Shown here: positions 34,480-43,893 of the stretch, piece after piece | How the letters are laid out: the number at the start of each line of letters is the position of its first letter | Position numbering within the stretch: position 1 is the first letter of the stretch | The notes under the pieces: model-generated | Told to the model about the DNA's origin: nothing | What the model saw: the letters and a program-made list of their open reading frames with translations, nothing else | The model's database searches: none | Position numbers and translations under genes: made by a program | Assembly (NCBI RefSeq): GCF_026625705.1 | Contig: NZ_CP113059.1 | Coordinates: 62,001 to 126,000, forward strand | Direction: 5' to 3' | Source: Pedobacter sp. SL55 | GTDB taxonomy: Bacteria; Bacteroidota; Bacteroidia; Sphingobacteriales; Sphingobacteriaceae | DNA length: 64,000 bases

Positions 34480-35892
34480 ATGAGAAGACATTTTCTTATA
34501 CTCCTATTAGTTGTAAGTTCGCTTCGTTCCTATAGCCAACAATACGCCCTTTTTAACACCAAAACTCTTTTTGATTCATTCGAAAATCCTGCACAAAAAT
34601 CTTTCGTTTTAGATTCTTCTCGCCAGTTTGCATCTAACTTTCTTATCCCGTATATGGATTTAAGTAGTTTAAGTAAAGGCTCTTCTAACGAGGCCATCAG
34701 AAATCTCATTAACAAAGGGTACACGCAGCAAAGAATTGGTGCTTTCCAAAACCCTAATACGGTTCGCGAAAACGTGAATGTTTATTTATTGAGTATTAAA
34801 CTTTTTAAATACCACAAGTACCACAGCGAAATGGGGTTTTCGTGGCAAATCAAATCTGAAACCCAAATAGACTACGATGAAGATATTAGCAAAGGATTGT
34901 TTTACGATACTTTTGAGCAGTTTACCACCATTCCTCGTATCAATATATTTAACAACAATGGCAAACTACAGGCTTACCACCAGTTTAGCTTTACCTATCG
35001 CGAAAACTACACCAAACGTTGGGCCTTGGGTACCAAAGTTAGCTTACTTAGTGGCTTGGGCTACACCGAGTTTTATGCAGATAGATCTTCGGTAACATTA
35101 GCGGCTAATACTATGGATATAGATATGGCTGCAAAATACAGAATAAGTTACCCGGAAAACGGAGAATTTAAGCTAAAAAACACCCTTCCCTTTAAAAACC
35201 TAGGTGCGGCAATTACCGTGGGCACTACCTACACCAGCAAATCTGGCGTTTTCTTTATGGCAAACATTAAGGATCTAGGGTTTATTAGATGGGGTAAAAA
35301 TTCTTATACTGGCTTTTTCGACGTTACAGAACAAGCTCCCGTTATTATGGGCCCAGATTCAGAAAAGCATTTGCAAAGGGAATTAAATTTAATGGCCACA
35401 CAAAATATAGAAAAGAAAGCTTTTGTAACACCAATTAATGGCAAGGCCGATTTTTTGATCTCGAAAACCTTTGGCCCTTTTACGCCCAATTTAATTGTAA
35501 CTAAAAATATTTTCAATAAATATGGCGAGGCGGCTTTGGTAAATACGCTAAAATCGGGCACTTTTTCTTTTAGTGCGGCACCTAGCTACAACACCGACAA
35601 AAACTTTAGGCTAGGCGTACAAGGCATGCTACAAACCCCTAATTTTGAAATGTTTTTGGGAACCAATGATATCATCCAAACGTATTATGCCGGTAAAGAT
35701 ATCATCAATAAAAACCAAGCTAATGAAACAGGCTACAACCGAGGTTCGGTATATTTGGGAATGGCCTTTAAAATTGGCTACATTGTAGAACACCCTATGA
35801 ACATGAGCTGGATGCCAGGTGTTGGCGATGGAAAAGACCGCCAAAGTTTCTTTGGACGCATTTTTAGCATCTTTAAAAAGAAAAAACAGTAG
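34480..35892 (+). CDS. DUF5723-like outer-membrane protein
   Basis: Exported protein of 470 residues with signal peptide 1-19 (RSYSQ). It has the pattern of a large Bacteroidota beta-barrel, with many alternating strands and a start FENPAQKSFVLDSSRQFASNFLIPYMDLS that fits the DUF5723 group. The C-terminal tail (GRIFSIFKKKKQ) is basic, which is unusual for the last strand of a barrel. Function is unknown. Confidence 0.72.
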   Translation: MRRHFLILLLVVSSLRSYSQQYALFNTKTLFDSFENPAQKSFVLDSSRQFASNFLIPYMDLSSLSKGSSNEAIRNLINKGYTQQRIGAFQNPNTVRENVNVYLLSIKLFKYHKYHSEMGFSWQIKSETQIDYDEDISKGLFYDTFEQFTTIPRINIFNNNGKLQAYHQFSFTYRENYTKRWALGTKVSLLSGLGYTEFYADRSSVTLAANTMDIDMAAKYRISYPENGEFKLKNTLPFKNLGAAITVGTTYTSKSGVFFMANIKDLGFIRWGKNSYTGFFDVTEQAPVIMGPDSEKHLQRELNLMATQNIEKKAFVTPINGKADFLISKTFGPFTPNLIVTKNIFNKYGEAALVNTLKSGTFSFSAAPSYNTDKNFRLGVQGMLQTPNFEMFLGTNDIIQTYYAGKDIINKNQANETGYNRGSVYLGMAFKIGYIVEHPMNMSWMPGVGDGKDRQSFFGRIFSIFKKKKQ

Positions 35893-35958
35893 ACAGTTGG
35901 CAGTTTACAGTTGGCAGTTTACAATTCACAAAGCGCTAAACTATCAAATTGCAATGCC

Positions 35959-36645
35959 TTAAACTTTCTTTTTAGGCGTGGTAAAAACAAAATCTTTCAA
36001 ATAAAAAGGCTCGAAATAAGCTACATCTTCAAATTCGGCAGACTGGTACGCCGCATAAGCCAAATTACTCATAAAGGCAGCACTATTGTAATTCTCCAAA
36101 TGAAAATGGGCATTCGGGTTATCAATTACCGCCTTGCATTTTTCTGCACCATCGCCAATAAACGAAACATAGTTGCTTTGAAGTTCTAGCACAAAACTTT
36201 TCTCATCAACAATTTTAGCGTGCGTATTTTCAACTTCGTTTAAATGATGATCAAAAACAGCAGTAAATACTTCCATTCTTCGAGCATCTATCATTGGGCA
36301 AATCAAACCACCAAAATTAGGATGCTGCAACAAGTAACCATTGGCCATCATCTTTAAGGTATTGATAGCGATTAAAGGTTTATCTAACGCAAAACAAAGG
36401 CCTTTAGCTGTAGAAACCCCAATACGCAAACCCGTATAAGAACCAGGGCCTTTACTTACCGCAATAGCATCTAAATCTGTGTAGCTAATTGCAGCCATTT
36501 CCATCACGTCGGCTATAAAAAGCGTTAAGCTCGAAGCATGAATGTTAGCCGCTTTTTCTTCTTTAACTGCGATAGTTTTGCCATTTACTGAGATAGCCAC
36601 TGAACAAACAGACGTAGCTGTTTCTATTTGAAGTATTGTTGACAT
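35959..36645 (-). CDS. tsaB: tRNA threonylcarbamoyladenosine biosynthesis protein TsaB
   Basis: Protein of 228 residues in the ASKHA fold that works with TsaD and TsaE to make t6A37 in tRNAs reading ANN codons. The diagnostic parts are MSTILQIETATSVCSVAISVNGK at the start, AVSKGPGSYTGLRIGVSTAKGLC near residues 62-85 and PMIDARRMEVFTAVFD near 118. It lies downstream of yidD, separated by 70 bases that contain its own -7 box. Confidence 0.95.
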   Translation of the reverse strand: MSTILQIETATSVCSVAISVNGKTIAVKEEKAANIHASSLTLFIADVMEMAAISYTDLDAIAVSKGPGSYTGLRIGVSTAKGLCFALDKPLIAINTLKMMANGYLLQHPNFGGLICPMIDARRMEVFTAVFDHHLNEVENTHAKIVDEKSFVLELQSNYVSFIGDGAEKCKAVIDNPNAHFHLENYNSAAFMSNLAYAAYQSAEFEDVAYFEPFYLKDFVFTTPKKKV

Positions 36646-36668
36646 GGGATAGTTGAAAGTATAAAGTG

Positions 36669-36676
36669 CAAAGTTA
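36669..36676 (-). promoter_or_regulatory. Candidate -7 box of tsaB
   Basis: Read on the minus strand this is TAACTTTG, an exact TAnnTTTG match, 23 bases before the tsaB ATG. It sits inside an imperfect inverted repeat (36656-36712) built of ACTTTTAA-type seven-base units. Confidence 0.4.
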
Positions 36677-36715
36677 AAAGTTTAACCCACTTTTAACTTT
36701 TAACTTTATACTTTT

Positions 36716-36946
36716 TTAAGGTACCGGATCGTGCCCATGACCACCCCAAGGATGACAGCGACCGATACGCTTTAAAGTAAGCCAGCCACCTTTAAATGGG
36801 CCATGCTTTTTGATAGCCTCTACCCCGTATTGCGAACAAGTTGGCGTATACCTACAACTTGGCCCTAACAAAGGAGATAACAGCCATTGGTACAACTTAA
36901 TGATACCCAAAAACAGCCACGAAAACAATAGTTTAATTACTTTCAT
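36716..36946 (-). CDS. yidD: Membrane protein insertion efficiency factor YidD
   Basis: Small protein of 76 residues that assists insertion of inner-membrane proteins. The hallmark [24 protein letters not shown], then [22 protein letters not shown] is complete, and the N-terminus is amphipathic. Its start overlaps the rnpA 3' end by 14 bases, in the conserved rpmH-rnpA-yidD order. Confidence 0.95.
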   Translation of the reverse strand: MKVIKLLFSWLFLGIIKLYQWLLSPLLGPSCRYTPTCSQYGVEAIKKHGPFKGGWLTLKRIGRCHPWGGHGHDPVP

Positions 36947-37325
36947 TGCTTATTTGTACTAACAGCTTTTTAAAAAGCTGGGCCATTCTCTTCTCTAAAA
37001 AAGTGTATGGATAAATTTCTTTACCTACGTATTGTAAACCTAAAAGCAAAAGCTGATGGTTATTGGGTAAAAGCTCGTAAAGTGCCGTATTCTTTTGCAA
37101 GCGATAAGCTTCGCGGGTACGGCGTTTAATTAAATTGCGGTCGTGAGCGTGTTTATATCGCTTTTTGGCCACATTAATAACTACTTGGGCAGGAAATTTT
37201 GATGAATGAGCTTCAAAAACAAAAGTAGCTCGGTACGGATACAAAAGAAAAGAAGAGCCTTTTTTAAATAGCAAGTCTAACAACTTTTTGCTACATAAAC
37301 GCTCTTCTTTATAAAATTTATTCAT
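36933..37325 (-). CDS. rnpA: Ribonuclease P protein component
   Basis: Protein subunit of RNase P, 130 residues from the ATG at 37325 ([14 protein letters not shown]). The RNR-type motif appears as [21 protein letters not shown] near residue 60. It improves pre-tRNA 5' processing with the RNA subunit, which is not encoded here. A TTG six codons upstream is less likely as a start. It lies between rpmH and yidD. Confidence 0.95.
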   Translation of the reverse strand: MNKFYKEERLCSKKLLDLLFKKGSSFLLYPYRATFVFEAHSSKFPAQVVINVAKKRYKHAHDRNLIKRRTREAYRLQKNTALYELLPNNHQLLLLGLQYVGKEIYPYTFLEKRMAQLFKKLLVQISNESN

Positions 37326-37406
37326 TTTTTTGATTGTAATCAACCCTAGACTTTACAGCATATACTGCTCCAGGTGCCAAAGGCATCCCTTTGGGACAAT
37401 CAAAAA

Positions 37407-37565
37407 CTATGCTTTATGACGACGCTCGTCAGAAACTGATAATCTTTTTCTTCCTTTTGCACGGCGAGAAGCTAAAACTCTTCTACCATTTGCTGTAGCC
37501 ATTCTTTCGCGGAAGCCATGCTTGTTTCTTCTCTTTCTTTGCGAAGGTTGGAATGTTCTTTTCAT
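37407..37565 (-). CDS. rpmH: 50S ribosomal protein L34
   Basis: The 52-residue protein begins [18 protein letters not shown] and ends ERRHKA, a full match to L34. It has ATG at 37565-37563 and TAG at 37409-37407. It is the first gene of the rpmH-rnpA-yidD operon and follows an excellent promoter. It is a short, highly basic ribosomal protein. Confidence 0.97.
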   Translation of the reverse strand: MKRTFQPSQRKRRNKHGFRERMATANGRRVLASRRAKGRKRLSVSDERRHKA

Positions 37566-37604
37566 AACTATATAATATCTTAACTAGAGTTTTTAATAGA
37601 GGTG

Positions 37605-37635
37605 CAAATATAAAGCGATATTTTTAAAATTGCAA
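37605..37635 (-). promoter_or_regulatory. Promoter of the rpmH-rnpA-yidD operon
   Basis: On the minus strand a TTG (37635-37633) is followed after 20 bases by TATATTTG (37612-37605), a perfect TAnnTTTG -7 box with normal spacing for Bacteroidota RNA polymerase. It is 40 bases before the rpmH start. Confidence 0.75.
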
Positions 37636-37781
37636 CACTATTTTCTTTTATTTTAAAATAGTAAGAATTAGCTATTCGAAGAAGTATTTATACAAGCCAC
37701 TAGCACAAACCTAAAGATTGGAACAGGCTTCAAATTAGCTTATTGCTGGCTCAACTTAGCAATTGCAGCATAGTGTTTAGC

Positions 37782-37820
37782 AAAAAAGCCCGATAGATGA
37801 CCTAAACCTATCGAGCTTTG
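37782..37820 (-). terminator. Terminator of the Lmo0937-type gene
   Basis: On the minus strand AAAGCTCGATAG pairs with CTATCGGGCTTT with one wobble, followed by further T residues. It lies about 28 bases after the stop codon of the 50-residue membrane protein. Confidence 0.8.
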
Positions 37821-37847
37821 ATTATTAACTAAAACAAATTTTTCTTT

Positions 37848-38000
37848 TTATGCAGCACCTCTTATTACTCTTAATAAAATTGCTACGATTGCGATTACCA
37901 ATAATGCGTGGATAATACCGCCTGTGTAATAACCTCCTAAAAAACTAATTGCCCAAATGATTACCAAGATAACCGCAATTACGTATAATAGATTTCCCAT
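37848..38000 (-). CDS. Lmo0937-family small membrane protein
   Basis: Protein of 50 residues, starting MGNLLYVIAVILVIIWAISF and ending RVIRGAA, with two hydrophobic helices separated by a glycine-rich turn (GGYYTGG). This is the small Lmo0937 membrane protein family, which often responds to envelope stress; the mechanism is unknown. It runs from ATG at 38000 to TAA at 37848 and has its own terminator. Confidence 0.85.
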   Translation of the reverse strand: MGNLLYVIAVILVIIWAISFLGGYYTGGIIHALLVIAIVAILLRVIRGAA

Positions 38001-38094
38001 GACTTTGATGTTTAAGTGATTAAAATTGTTAATTGTTTTGATTACTACTTAAACACGCTGTGATTAAAAATTGTTCTGATTTTTTTTCTGGCAC

Positions 38095-38150
38095 ACAAAA
38101 AAAGCCACAATGCACAGCTACTAATCATAAAATCTGTGTATCTGTGGCCA
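38095..38150 (-). terminator. Terminator of the LytTR operon
   Basis: On the minus strand GGCCACAGATACACAG pairs with CTGTGCATTGTGGC apart from a small internal mismatch, followed by seven T residues. It lies about 40 bases after the response regulator stop codon. Confidence 0.75.
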
Positions 38151-38187
38151 ATAAAAACAAGAGTGATAGCATAAAAATGCTAAGAAA

Positions 38188-38922
38188 CTAAATACCTAGA
38201 GCAGCTTTAAGTTTAACATAACCCGTTTTGCTTACCGGCAACCAAATCCCAGTTTTTAGCAACACCACATAGTTTTCTTTTTCTTTAAGCTCTATTTTGG
38301 TTACTTGCGCTAGGTTAATAATGTAAGACCGATGAATACGGATAAACTGCGTGGCATCTAAGGTTTGTTCAAAGAAGCTCATGGTTTTATTCTTTTGAAA
38401 ATTGCCTTCGGTAGTGCTCAGTTTCACGTAATCGTCATCAGCTTCTAAGTAATTTATAGCATCTACTGGGATAATTTTAATTACACCCGCATTTTTTACC
38501 ACTACCCTATTATTTTGTGCTGGCGATAAAGAAGCAGTTTCCAATAATTCTTGGCTATCATCGCCTTTGGCTAGTTTCGATGGCAATTTTTGCATAGCTT
38601 GCTCAAAGCGGCCTTGCTCAATGGGTTTCAACAAGTAATCTACTGCATTTACCTCAAAAGCCTTAATGGCGTACTCATCAAAAGCGGTAGTAAAAATAAC
38701 TGCAGGCCTGTTATCTACCAATTCTAACATCTCAAAACCACTAATTTTGGGCATTTGTATATCTAAGAAAATTAAATCTGGTTGATGCTGACTTATTGCT
38801 TTTAAACCCTCAAAACCATCGGCACATTCGGCTACCACCTCTATGTTTGGAAAAGCCTTTAAATAATGCTTCACAATATCTCTAGCAAGGGCTTCGTCGT
38901 CAATGAGTATGGTTTTTATCAT
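38188..38922 (-). CDS. LytTR family response regulator
   Basis: DNA-binding response regulator of 244 residues. The receiver domain spans 1-120 with the phosphoacceptor Asp54 in FLDIQMPKISG and conserved Thr and Lys in FTTAFDEYAIKAF and DYLLKPI. The LytTR DNA-binding domain follows a linker (residues 140-244, with FIRIHRSYIINLAQV). It overlaps the histidine kinase gene by 23 bases. Targets may include the adjacent LiaF-like gene. Confidence 0.92.
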   Translation of the reverse strand: MIKTILIDDEALARDIVKHYLKAFPNIEVVAECADGFEGLKAISQHQPDLIFLDIQMPKISGFEMLELVDNRPAVIFTTAFDEYAIKAFEVNAVDYLLKPIEQGRFEQAMQKLPSKLAKGDDSQELLETASLSPAQNNRVVVKNAGVIKIIPVDAINYLEADDDYVKLSTTEGNFQKNKTMSFFEQTLDATQFIRIHRSYIINLAQVTKIELKEKENYVVLLKTGIWLPVSKTGYVKLKAALGI

Positions 38923-39961
38923 CTTTTTGAGGTATTTTTAGCGTGGTAATATACAAATTATTGTTTTGCGACTCGACTTGCAACAGACTGCTATCCGCAA
39001 AAAGTAGATATAGCCTACGTCTTATCGCCGAAAGGCCGAAACCAGTGCCTTTTGAGGCTGTCATTTCTGCATCGTAAGGATTGGTTACGCAAATTACTAA
39101 GGTATTATTTTCCAGTTTTACATCTAGTGTAATGGTAATGGCCTTTGCCGTATTATACAAACCAAATTTGATGGCATTTTCTACAATGGGCTGCAACAAA
39201 GTACCAGGCAAACAGAGTGCGAGCGTTTCTTCGGCAATGGCTACCTCAACACTTAACCTATGGCTAAAGCGCACCTTTTCAATATCTAAGTACAGTTGTA
39301 TGTACTCCATCTCATCGGCTACGTTAACCCAAACCTCATCGTCGCGTTTAAGTGTGCCGCGTAAAAAAGCAGCCAGTTTGGTAATCATAGTTCCTGCTTC
39401 GGTAGGGTTTACAATGGTTAAAGCATACACCGAGTTTAAACTATTAAACAAGAAATGTGGTTGCAACTGATGGCGAAGCTTATTGAGCTCTGCTTCTTTG
39501 GCCAAGTTTTGTGTAGCCAACATTCTTGCCTGCATTTCTGATTGTTCTTCTAGCCTATACCATAAAATATTAGCTAGGGCACACCAAGCCAAACAAACAA
39601 AAGAAACGGCAGCTTTAAAAACATCCGACAGGTCTAAAAAAGACAGATAACTTGCCTCGTTGGCGAATAAAAAAGTTAAGCTGTATTTAGAGGCAACCAC
39701 AACGGCAGCACACAAAACAACAGTAACAAGCAAAACATATAACAATTTCTCGTTTTTAGGTTGATAATACCCTAACATATTACTGATAATGATACAAGCA
39801 ATAGCTAGAAACGAACTGCTAATTACACTATCTGCCAATGCAATTTGCCAAGAGAAATTAAAGAAAAAATACAAAACCGCAGCACCAGCAGCCTGCCAAC
39901 ATAATAAAATGATGCCTGCTATAATTTTGATTTGCGGTTTTGATAGTGGAGTAGTAGTCAA
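38900..39961 (-). CDS. LytS/YehU-type sensor histidine kinase
   Basis: Membrane-bound histidine kinase of 353 residues with four transmembrane helices in the first 140 residues and no large sensor domain. The phosphoacceptor His169 lies in the family motif LQPHFLFNSLNS, followed by an ATPase domain with PGTLLQPIVENAIKFG and KGTGFGLSAIRRRL. It pairs with the LytTR regulator encoded by the overlapping next gene. Confidence 0.92.
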   Translation of the reverse strand: MTTTPLSKPQIKIIAGIILLCWQAAGAAVLYFFFNFSWQIALADSVISSSFLAIACIIISNMLGYYQPKNEKLLYVLLVTVVLCAAVVVASKYSLTFLFANEASYLSFLDLSDVFKAAVSFVCLAWCALANILWYRLEEQSEMQARMLATQNLAKEAELNKLRHQLQPHFLFNSLNSVYALTIVNPTEAGTMITKLAAFLRGTLKRDDEVWVNVADEMEYIQLYLDIEKVRFSHRLSVEVAIAEETLALCLPGTLLQPIVENAIKFGLYNTAKAITITLDVKLENNTLVICVTNPYDAEMTASKGTGFGLSAIRRRLYLLFADSSLLQVESQNNNLYITTLKIPQKDDKNHTH

Positions 39962-39991
39962 AGCGTTTAATTTTTAAGGTTACAAAAAAGA

Positions 39992-40789
39992 TTAATAACT
40001 CTTAAACTCTACGCCTCCAAACAATACTACGCCTCTTATAATGATAAGTTTATTTGCCTGTTCGGTAGCAGGATAAATAGCTCGTTTATCATCTACTCCA
40101 CCAAAAACTGCAGTTACTTCTGATTTGATTTGCCAAGTTGGCGGTACCACAATTTTTACCCCACCAAATATAGCGGTTACATCTAATACAATTTGACCTT
40201 CAAAATCTGATTGGGTCAAGTTAATATCTCCTCCACCAAAAACAGCTGTAATTTCGCCACCTTTTAAGTTTTTAGAGTAAATAACTTGATTGCTGCCGCC
40301 AAATACATTTACCGAATCGATATAATCATTGGCATTAAAATCCTGTCGAGTGTTACTTGATGATGGATCTGATTCTTGCCCCAACGGATTGACCTTCTCA
40401 AAAGTATTATAGCCATCGTTTTTACGACTCCATTTATTTCTCTTAAAATTAGGAACGCTTTTAGGTTTTAAAACCAGAAACAAACCAAGCGCCACTAACA
40501 TGATCGGGAAAACAATATTTGACATATCGTAACCCCTAAAAATATCTTCCAAAGTAAAGTAGGCCCCAATAAGCACCATTACAAACCAACCGCTGTTTCT
40601 AAAATTGTGGCGTGCACCTACAAACAAGCCAATCAAGATTAAAATTGTACTCCAACTAAATACCCAATGAGGAAGATACAAGCCAAAGTTTCTTAGCAAC
40701 AACAGTGCGCCAATACCAACGATAAATAAGCCTGCCCAAACTTTTCCGGAGCGATTAACCATTTCTTTATTATTATTTATATTTTCCAT
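39992..40789 (-). CDS. LiaF-like membrane protein
   Basis: Protein of 265 residues with a four-helix N-terminal membrane domain (GKVWAGLFIVGIGALLLLRNFG through VFPIMLVALGLFLVLKP) and a soluble C-terminal domain of repeated short beta turns around FGG (VFGGSNQVIYSKNL, VFGGGDINLTQS, IFGGVKIVVPP, VFGGVDDKRAIYP, LFGGVEFKSY), the LiaF-type fold. LiaF-like proteins modulate two-component signalling in response to cell-envelope damage; here it lies directly upstream of a LytS/LytTR pair. The ATG at 40789 is preferred over an upstream TTG. Confidence 0.82.
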   Translation of the reverse strand: MENINNNKEMVNRSGKVWAGLFIVGIGALLLLRNFGLYLPHWVFSWSTILILIGLFVGARHNFRNSGWFVMVLIGAYFTLEDIFRGYDMSNIVFPIMLVALGLFLVLKPKSVPNFKRNKWSRKNDGYNTFEKVNPLGQESDPSSSNTRQDFNANDYIDSVNVFGGSNQVIYSKNLKGGEITAVFGGGDINLTQSDFEGQIVLDVTAIFGGVKIVVPPTWQIKSEVTAVFGGVDDKRAIYPATEQANKLIIIRGVVLFGGVEFKSY

Positions 40790-40944
40790 TGCCTTATGTT
40801 TTTTAATATGCTTCAAAAGTATATCAACTATGAAGGCATTACAACACAAGACCGCTATTTGCTACTCAATTATCGGTAAAATGCATTAATTTATCGGTAA
40901 AAATTTTTGTTATTTTACAGAAGTTAGTTTTTACAACCGTTGAT

Positions 40945-41817
40945 ATGAAAAGATTACTCTTTATTGCTTTACTGATATTGCCATTTATTGCAACAGCGCA
41001 AGAAATTAGCACGCACTATAAAATTTACGATGTAAAGAAGCAAAAAACAATCAATTTAGAAGACATTGTAACAGATATGGCCAATGCCAATGTGTTGTTT
41101 TTTGGAGAAGAGCACAACGACTCTATTGGACATTATTTAGAAACCACTTTGTTTAAAAAATTGGCTACCGCTTATAACAATAAAGTTGGGCTAACCCTAG
41201 AAATGTTTCACACTGATGTACAGCCCGTAATAACCGAATATTTAGCAGGTATAATTACCGAGAAGAATTTTGTTAAAGAAGCCAGAGCTTGGAACAATTA
41301 CAAAGATTACCGCCCGATGGTAGAATTTGCAAAAGAACAAGGTTTAAGTGTAATTGGCGGCAATGCCGCAGCTAGATACAGCAATGCGGTAACTAAAAAT
41401 GGTTTGCAAATTTTAGCTAAACTTCCTGATGTTTCTAAAGCCTTTTTACCACCAAACGCTATTGATACCCTAACGGGCAGGTATTACGAAAAATTTATTG
41501 CGCTACTTGGTGGCCATGGTATGGGAGCGATGAAAGTTTATCAAACTCAAAATTTTTGGGATGCCACCATGGCGTGGTCTATTGCTAAGTTCGCAAAGGC
41601 AAACAAAGACAAGAAAATTTTTCAGGTAAATGGCCGCTTTCATAGCGATGAGAAATTGGGAACCTTTGCACAGCTAAAAAAATACGCACCTACGCTTAAA
41701 GCGCTAAATATTGCATCATTTGCTGCCGATGATTTTGCTAATCCGGATTGGGAAAAATATAAAGAATTAGGCGATTATGTGATACTTACCGACCCGAACG
41801 TGAAAAAGACTTTTTAG
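40945..41817 (+). CDS. ChaN family haem-binding protein
   Basis: Exported protein of 290 residues with signal peptide 1-19 (ATAQE). The family signature is NVLFFGEEHNDSIGHYLET, together with GLTLEMFHTDVQPVI and RAWNNYKDYRPMVEFAKEQGLSVIGGNA. ChaN proteins bind haem through tyrosines in other bacteria and are linked to haem iron uptake. It converges with a TonB-dependent receptor that ends eight bases away, which supports an iron or haem role. Confidence 0.85.
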   Translation: MKRLLFIALLILPFIATAQEISTHYKIYDVKKQKTINLEDIVTDMANANVLFFGEEHNDSIGHYLETTLFKKLATAYNNKVGLTLEMFHTDVQPVITEYLAGIITEKNFVKEARAWNNYKDYRPMVEFAKEQGLSVIGGNAAARYSNAVTKNGLQILAKLPDVSKAFLPPNAIDTLTGRYYEKFIALLGGHGMGAMKVYQTQNFWDATMAWSIAKFAKANKDKKIFQVNGRFHSDEKLGTFAQLKKYAPTLKALNIASFAADDFANPDWEKYKELGDYVILTDPNVKKTF

Positions 41818-41823
41818 GCGTCA

Positions 41824-43854
41824 TTATCTTTTAACCCACCCTAACTTTAACCCAACGTAAAAGCTACGGCCTGTAGCTCCGTTGTAGTACCTACCTCCAA
41901 AACCATTGATATCATTACCTAAACTATAAGTTTGATTGAGCAAATTATCTGCGCCTACAAAAAGCTGAAACGGTATATTTTTCATCTGTTTTTGATAACC
42001 TAACTTCGCAGTTAGCAACTGAAAGTCATCCGCATATTGCGTATTGGCATCATTTAATGCAATTTTAGCATTATGGTTTAAACTGGTAAAGGCAAAAAAT
42101 CCACTTTTGTGATTAATATCGGCCATTATTGTATAGCTGCGAGGTGCTACGCCAGGCAATTGGTTCCCTGAAAAATCTTCATTTAATTGCACAAAATCTT
42201 TGTATTTGAAATGATGCCATGCATAAGCGCCCTGTAATAAAACCGACAAAGGCTGCTCTTTTGTAATTAACTGATAAGATAAACTTGCTTCTATACCTTG
42301 CTGTTTGGTTCTACCTGCATTTATGTAGTAGTTGGCACCAGCCGCATCTCTCCGGGTTACAATAGAATTGCTTAGCAAAGTGTGGAAATAACTAGCATCG
42401 AGGAATAAACGATTTTCTAATAAATTCCATCTTACGCCTGGCTCCACATTCCATCCTGTTTCTGCTTGTAAAGCTAAATTATAGCTATTGTTATCTGCAA
42501 AAACCTCACTACTAGCTGGTGGAGAAAAGCCTTTAGTTACGTTGATGTAGGTAGCAATTTGATCGTCTATTTTGTAAAGCGCTGCAAAACGAGGCTGCAA
42601 CTGCCCTTTAAAACTCTTTGAGGCTTGGATATTGGGTATTTCACTACTACGCAAAAAATCTAAAGAAAACTGGTTGATACTTGCCCCAGCAGTAAATAGC
42701 CAGCGTTGCATTTGCCAATTTACCTGCGCAAAAGCCATCCATTGCAACAAGTCGAGTTCATCATCGGTAACCTGACTGCCTTTATTGCCTTGTATATTTC
42801 GGTAGGTTTTTGAGCTGAAATCTCCGCTTTGCAGCTCTGCGCCAAAATTAATAGCGAGATTTTTAAGTCCGTAAACAAAATTCGTTCTTCCGCCCCAATG
42901 AGGCTCTTTCTTTAGCTCGTAGTTCTGTATAGCAGGATTTGCTGTTTCGTTATAGAAACCATACAAACTGGTGGTATTGTTTAACTTTGGCGAAAAAGAA
43001 TATTGATGAGTTATACCCAACAAAGCCGCTTGCTGATGGATGCTGGCATTTGCCGCAACTGCACCTTGGTTGGCGCCCACCGCAGGCCTGGCCTGTCTTG
43101 GGTTGGCCTGATATTCGGCTAAAGTTAAGGCCCCAGGAGTTTGATAATTCAAATCGCTGTAAATAAAATGCACCTTTAAACTGCCCTTAGCAAAGGTAGA
43201 AAGTTGTGTCTGGTAACTTGCCAACTTCCGTTTCATTTCGGTATGCTGCCTGTAACCATCTACGCTAGTTTCTTCATAACTAAAATTATGCTTTGGCAAT
43301 TTCAGTTGCAGATGGTAATTTAAAGCACCGTAACTGCCTGCACTAAACCCACCGTTAAGTTGCATTTTTTTGGCTACTGGCGGAGCGTCAAACAAAACCA
43401 CGCCACCTGTTCCGGCTCCATACAAACTACTTCCAGCGCCTTTAATAATTTCTATTGCACCCACATTATAAAACCCGAGCATATTTAACATAGAATTACC
43501 TCCGGGGGCGGTAAACGGAATGCCATCATAGTAGATTTTTACGTTGCGAACCCCATAAGGACTACGCACAGAACTACCACGAATATTTAATGAGTAACTG
43601 CCCGGCGAACGCTCTTCCATTCGTACCCCTGGGGTAGCATTTACCGCCTGTATAATATTTCCATCGGAATAATATTGTAGTTGCTTTAAATTAATTTTGT
43701 TGACTGCCGCAGGCGTTGCCATCAGCATTTTGCTGCCGTAGGCATGAATAACTACACTATCCAAAGCTACTTTGGTAACCGTATCCTGATTTTGGGCAGA
43801 AGCATCAGCAAGAAAAAAACAAAAGATGAAGCTAAGTAAAAGGTATTTCTGCAT
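41824..43854 (-). CDS. TonB-dependent outer-membrane receptor
   Basis: Outer-membrane transporter of 676 residues. The signal peptide spans 1-20 (ADASAQ), the plug domain (VDSVVIHAYGSKMLMATPAAVNKI through YGAGTGGVVLFDAPP) shows the usual RGSSVRSPYGVRNVKIYYDGIPF segment, and about 22 strands follow, ending GRSFYVGLKLGWVKR. It lacks the N-terminal carboxypeptidase-like domain of SusC proteins, so it is of the siderophore or haem receptor kind. Neighbouring ChaN points to haem. The start is the ATG at 43854; the longer reading begins at TTG. Confidence 0.9.
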   Translation of the reverse strand: MQKYLLLSFIFCFFLADASAQNQDTVTKVALDSVVIHAYGSKMLMATPAAVNKINLKQLQYYSDGNIIQAVNATPGVRMEERSPGSYSLNIRGSSVRSPYGVRNVKIYYDGIPFTAPGGNSMLNMLGFYNVGAIEIIKGAGSSLYGAGTGGVVLFDAPPVAKKMQLNGGFSAGSYGALNYHLQLKLPKHNFSYEETSVDGYRQHTEMKRKLASYQTQLSTFAKGSLKVHFIYSDLNYQTPGALTLAEYQANPRQARPAVGANQGAVAANASIHQQAALLGITHQYSFSPKLNNTTSLYGFYNETANPAIQNYELKKEPHWGGRTNFVYGLKNLAINFGAELQSGDFSSKTYRNIQGNKGSQVTDDELDLLQWMAFAQVNWQMQRWLFTAGASINQFSLDFLRSSEIPNIQASKSFKGQLQPRFAALYKIDDQIATYINVTKGFSPPASSEVFADNNSYNLALQAETGWNVEPGVRWNLLENRLFLDASYFHTLLSNSIVTRRDAAGANYYINAGRTKQQGIEASLSYQLITKEQPLSVLLQGAYAWHHFKYKDFVQLNEDFSGNQLPGVAPRSYTIMADINHKSGFFAFTSLNHNAKIALNDANTQYADDFQLLTAKLGYQKQMKNIPFQLFVGADNLLNQTYSLGNDINGFGGRYYNGATGRSFYVGLKLGWVKR

Positions 43855-43893
43855 AGGTTTTACAACAAAAGACAAATGCCTTGGTTTAAAGTA

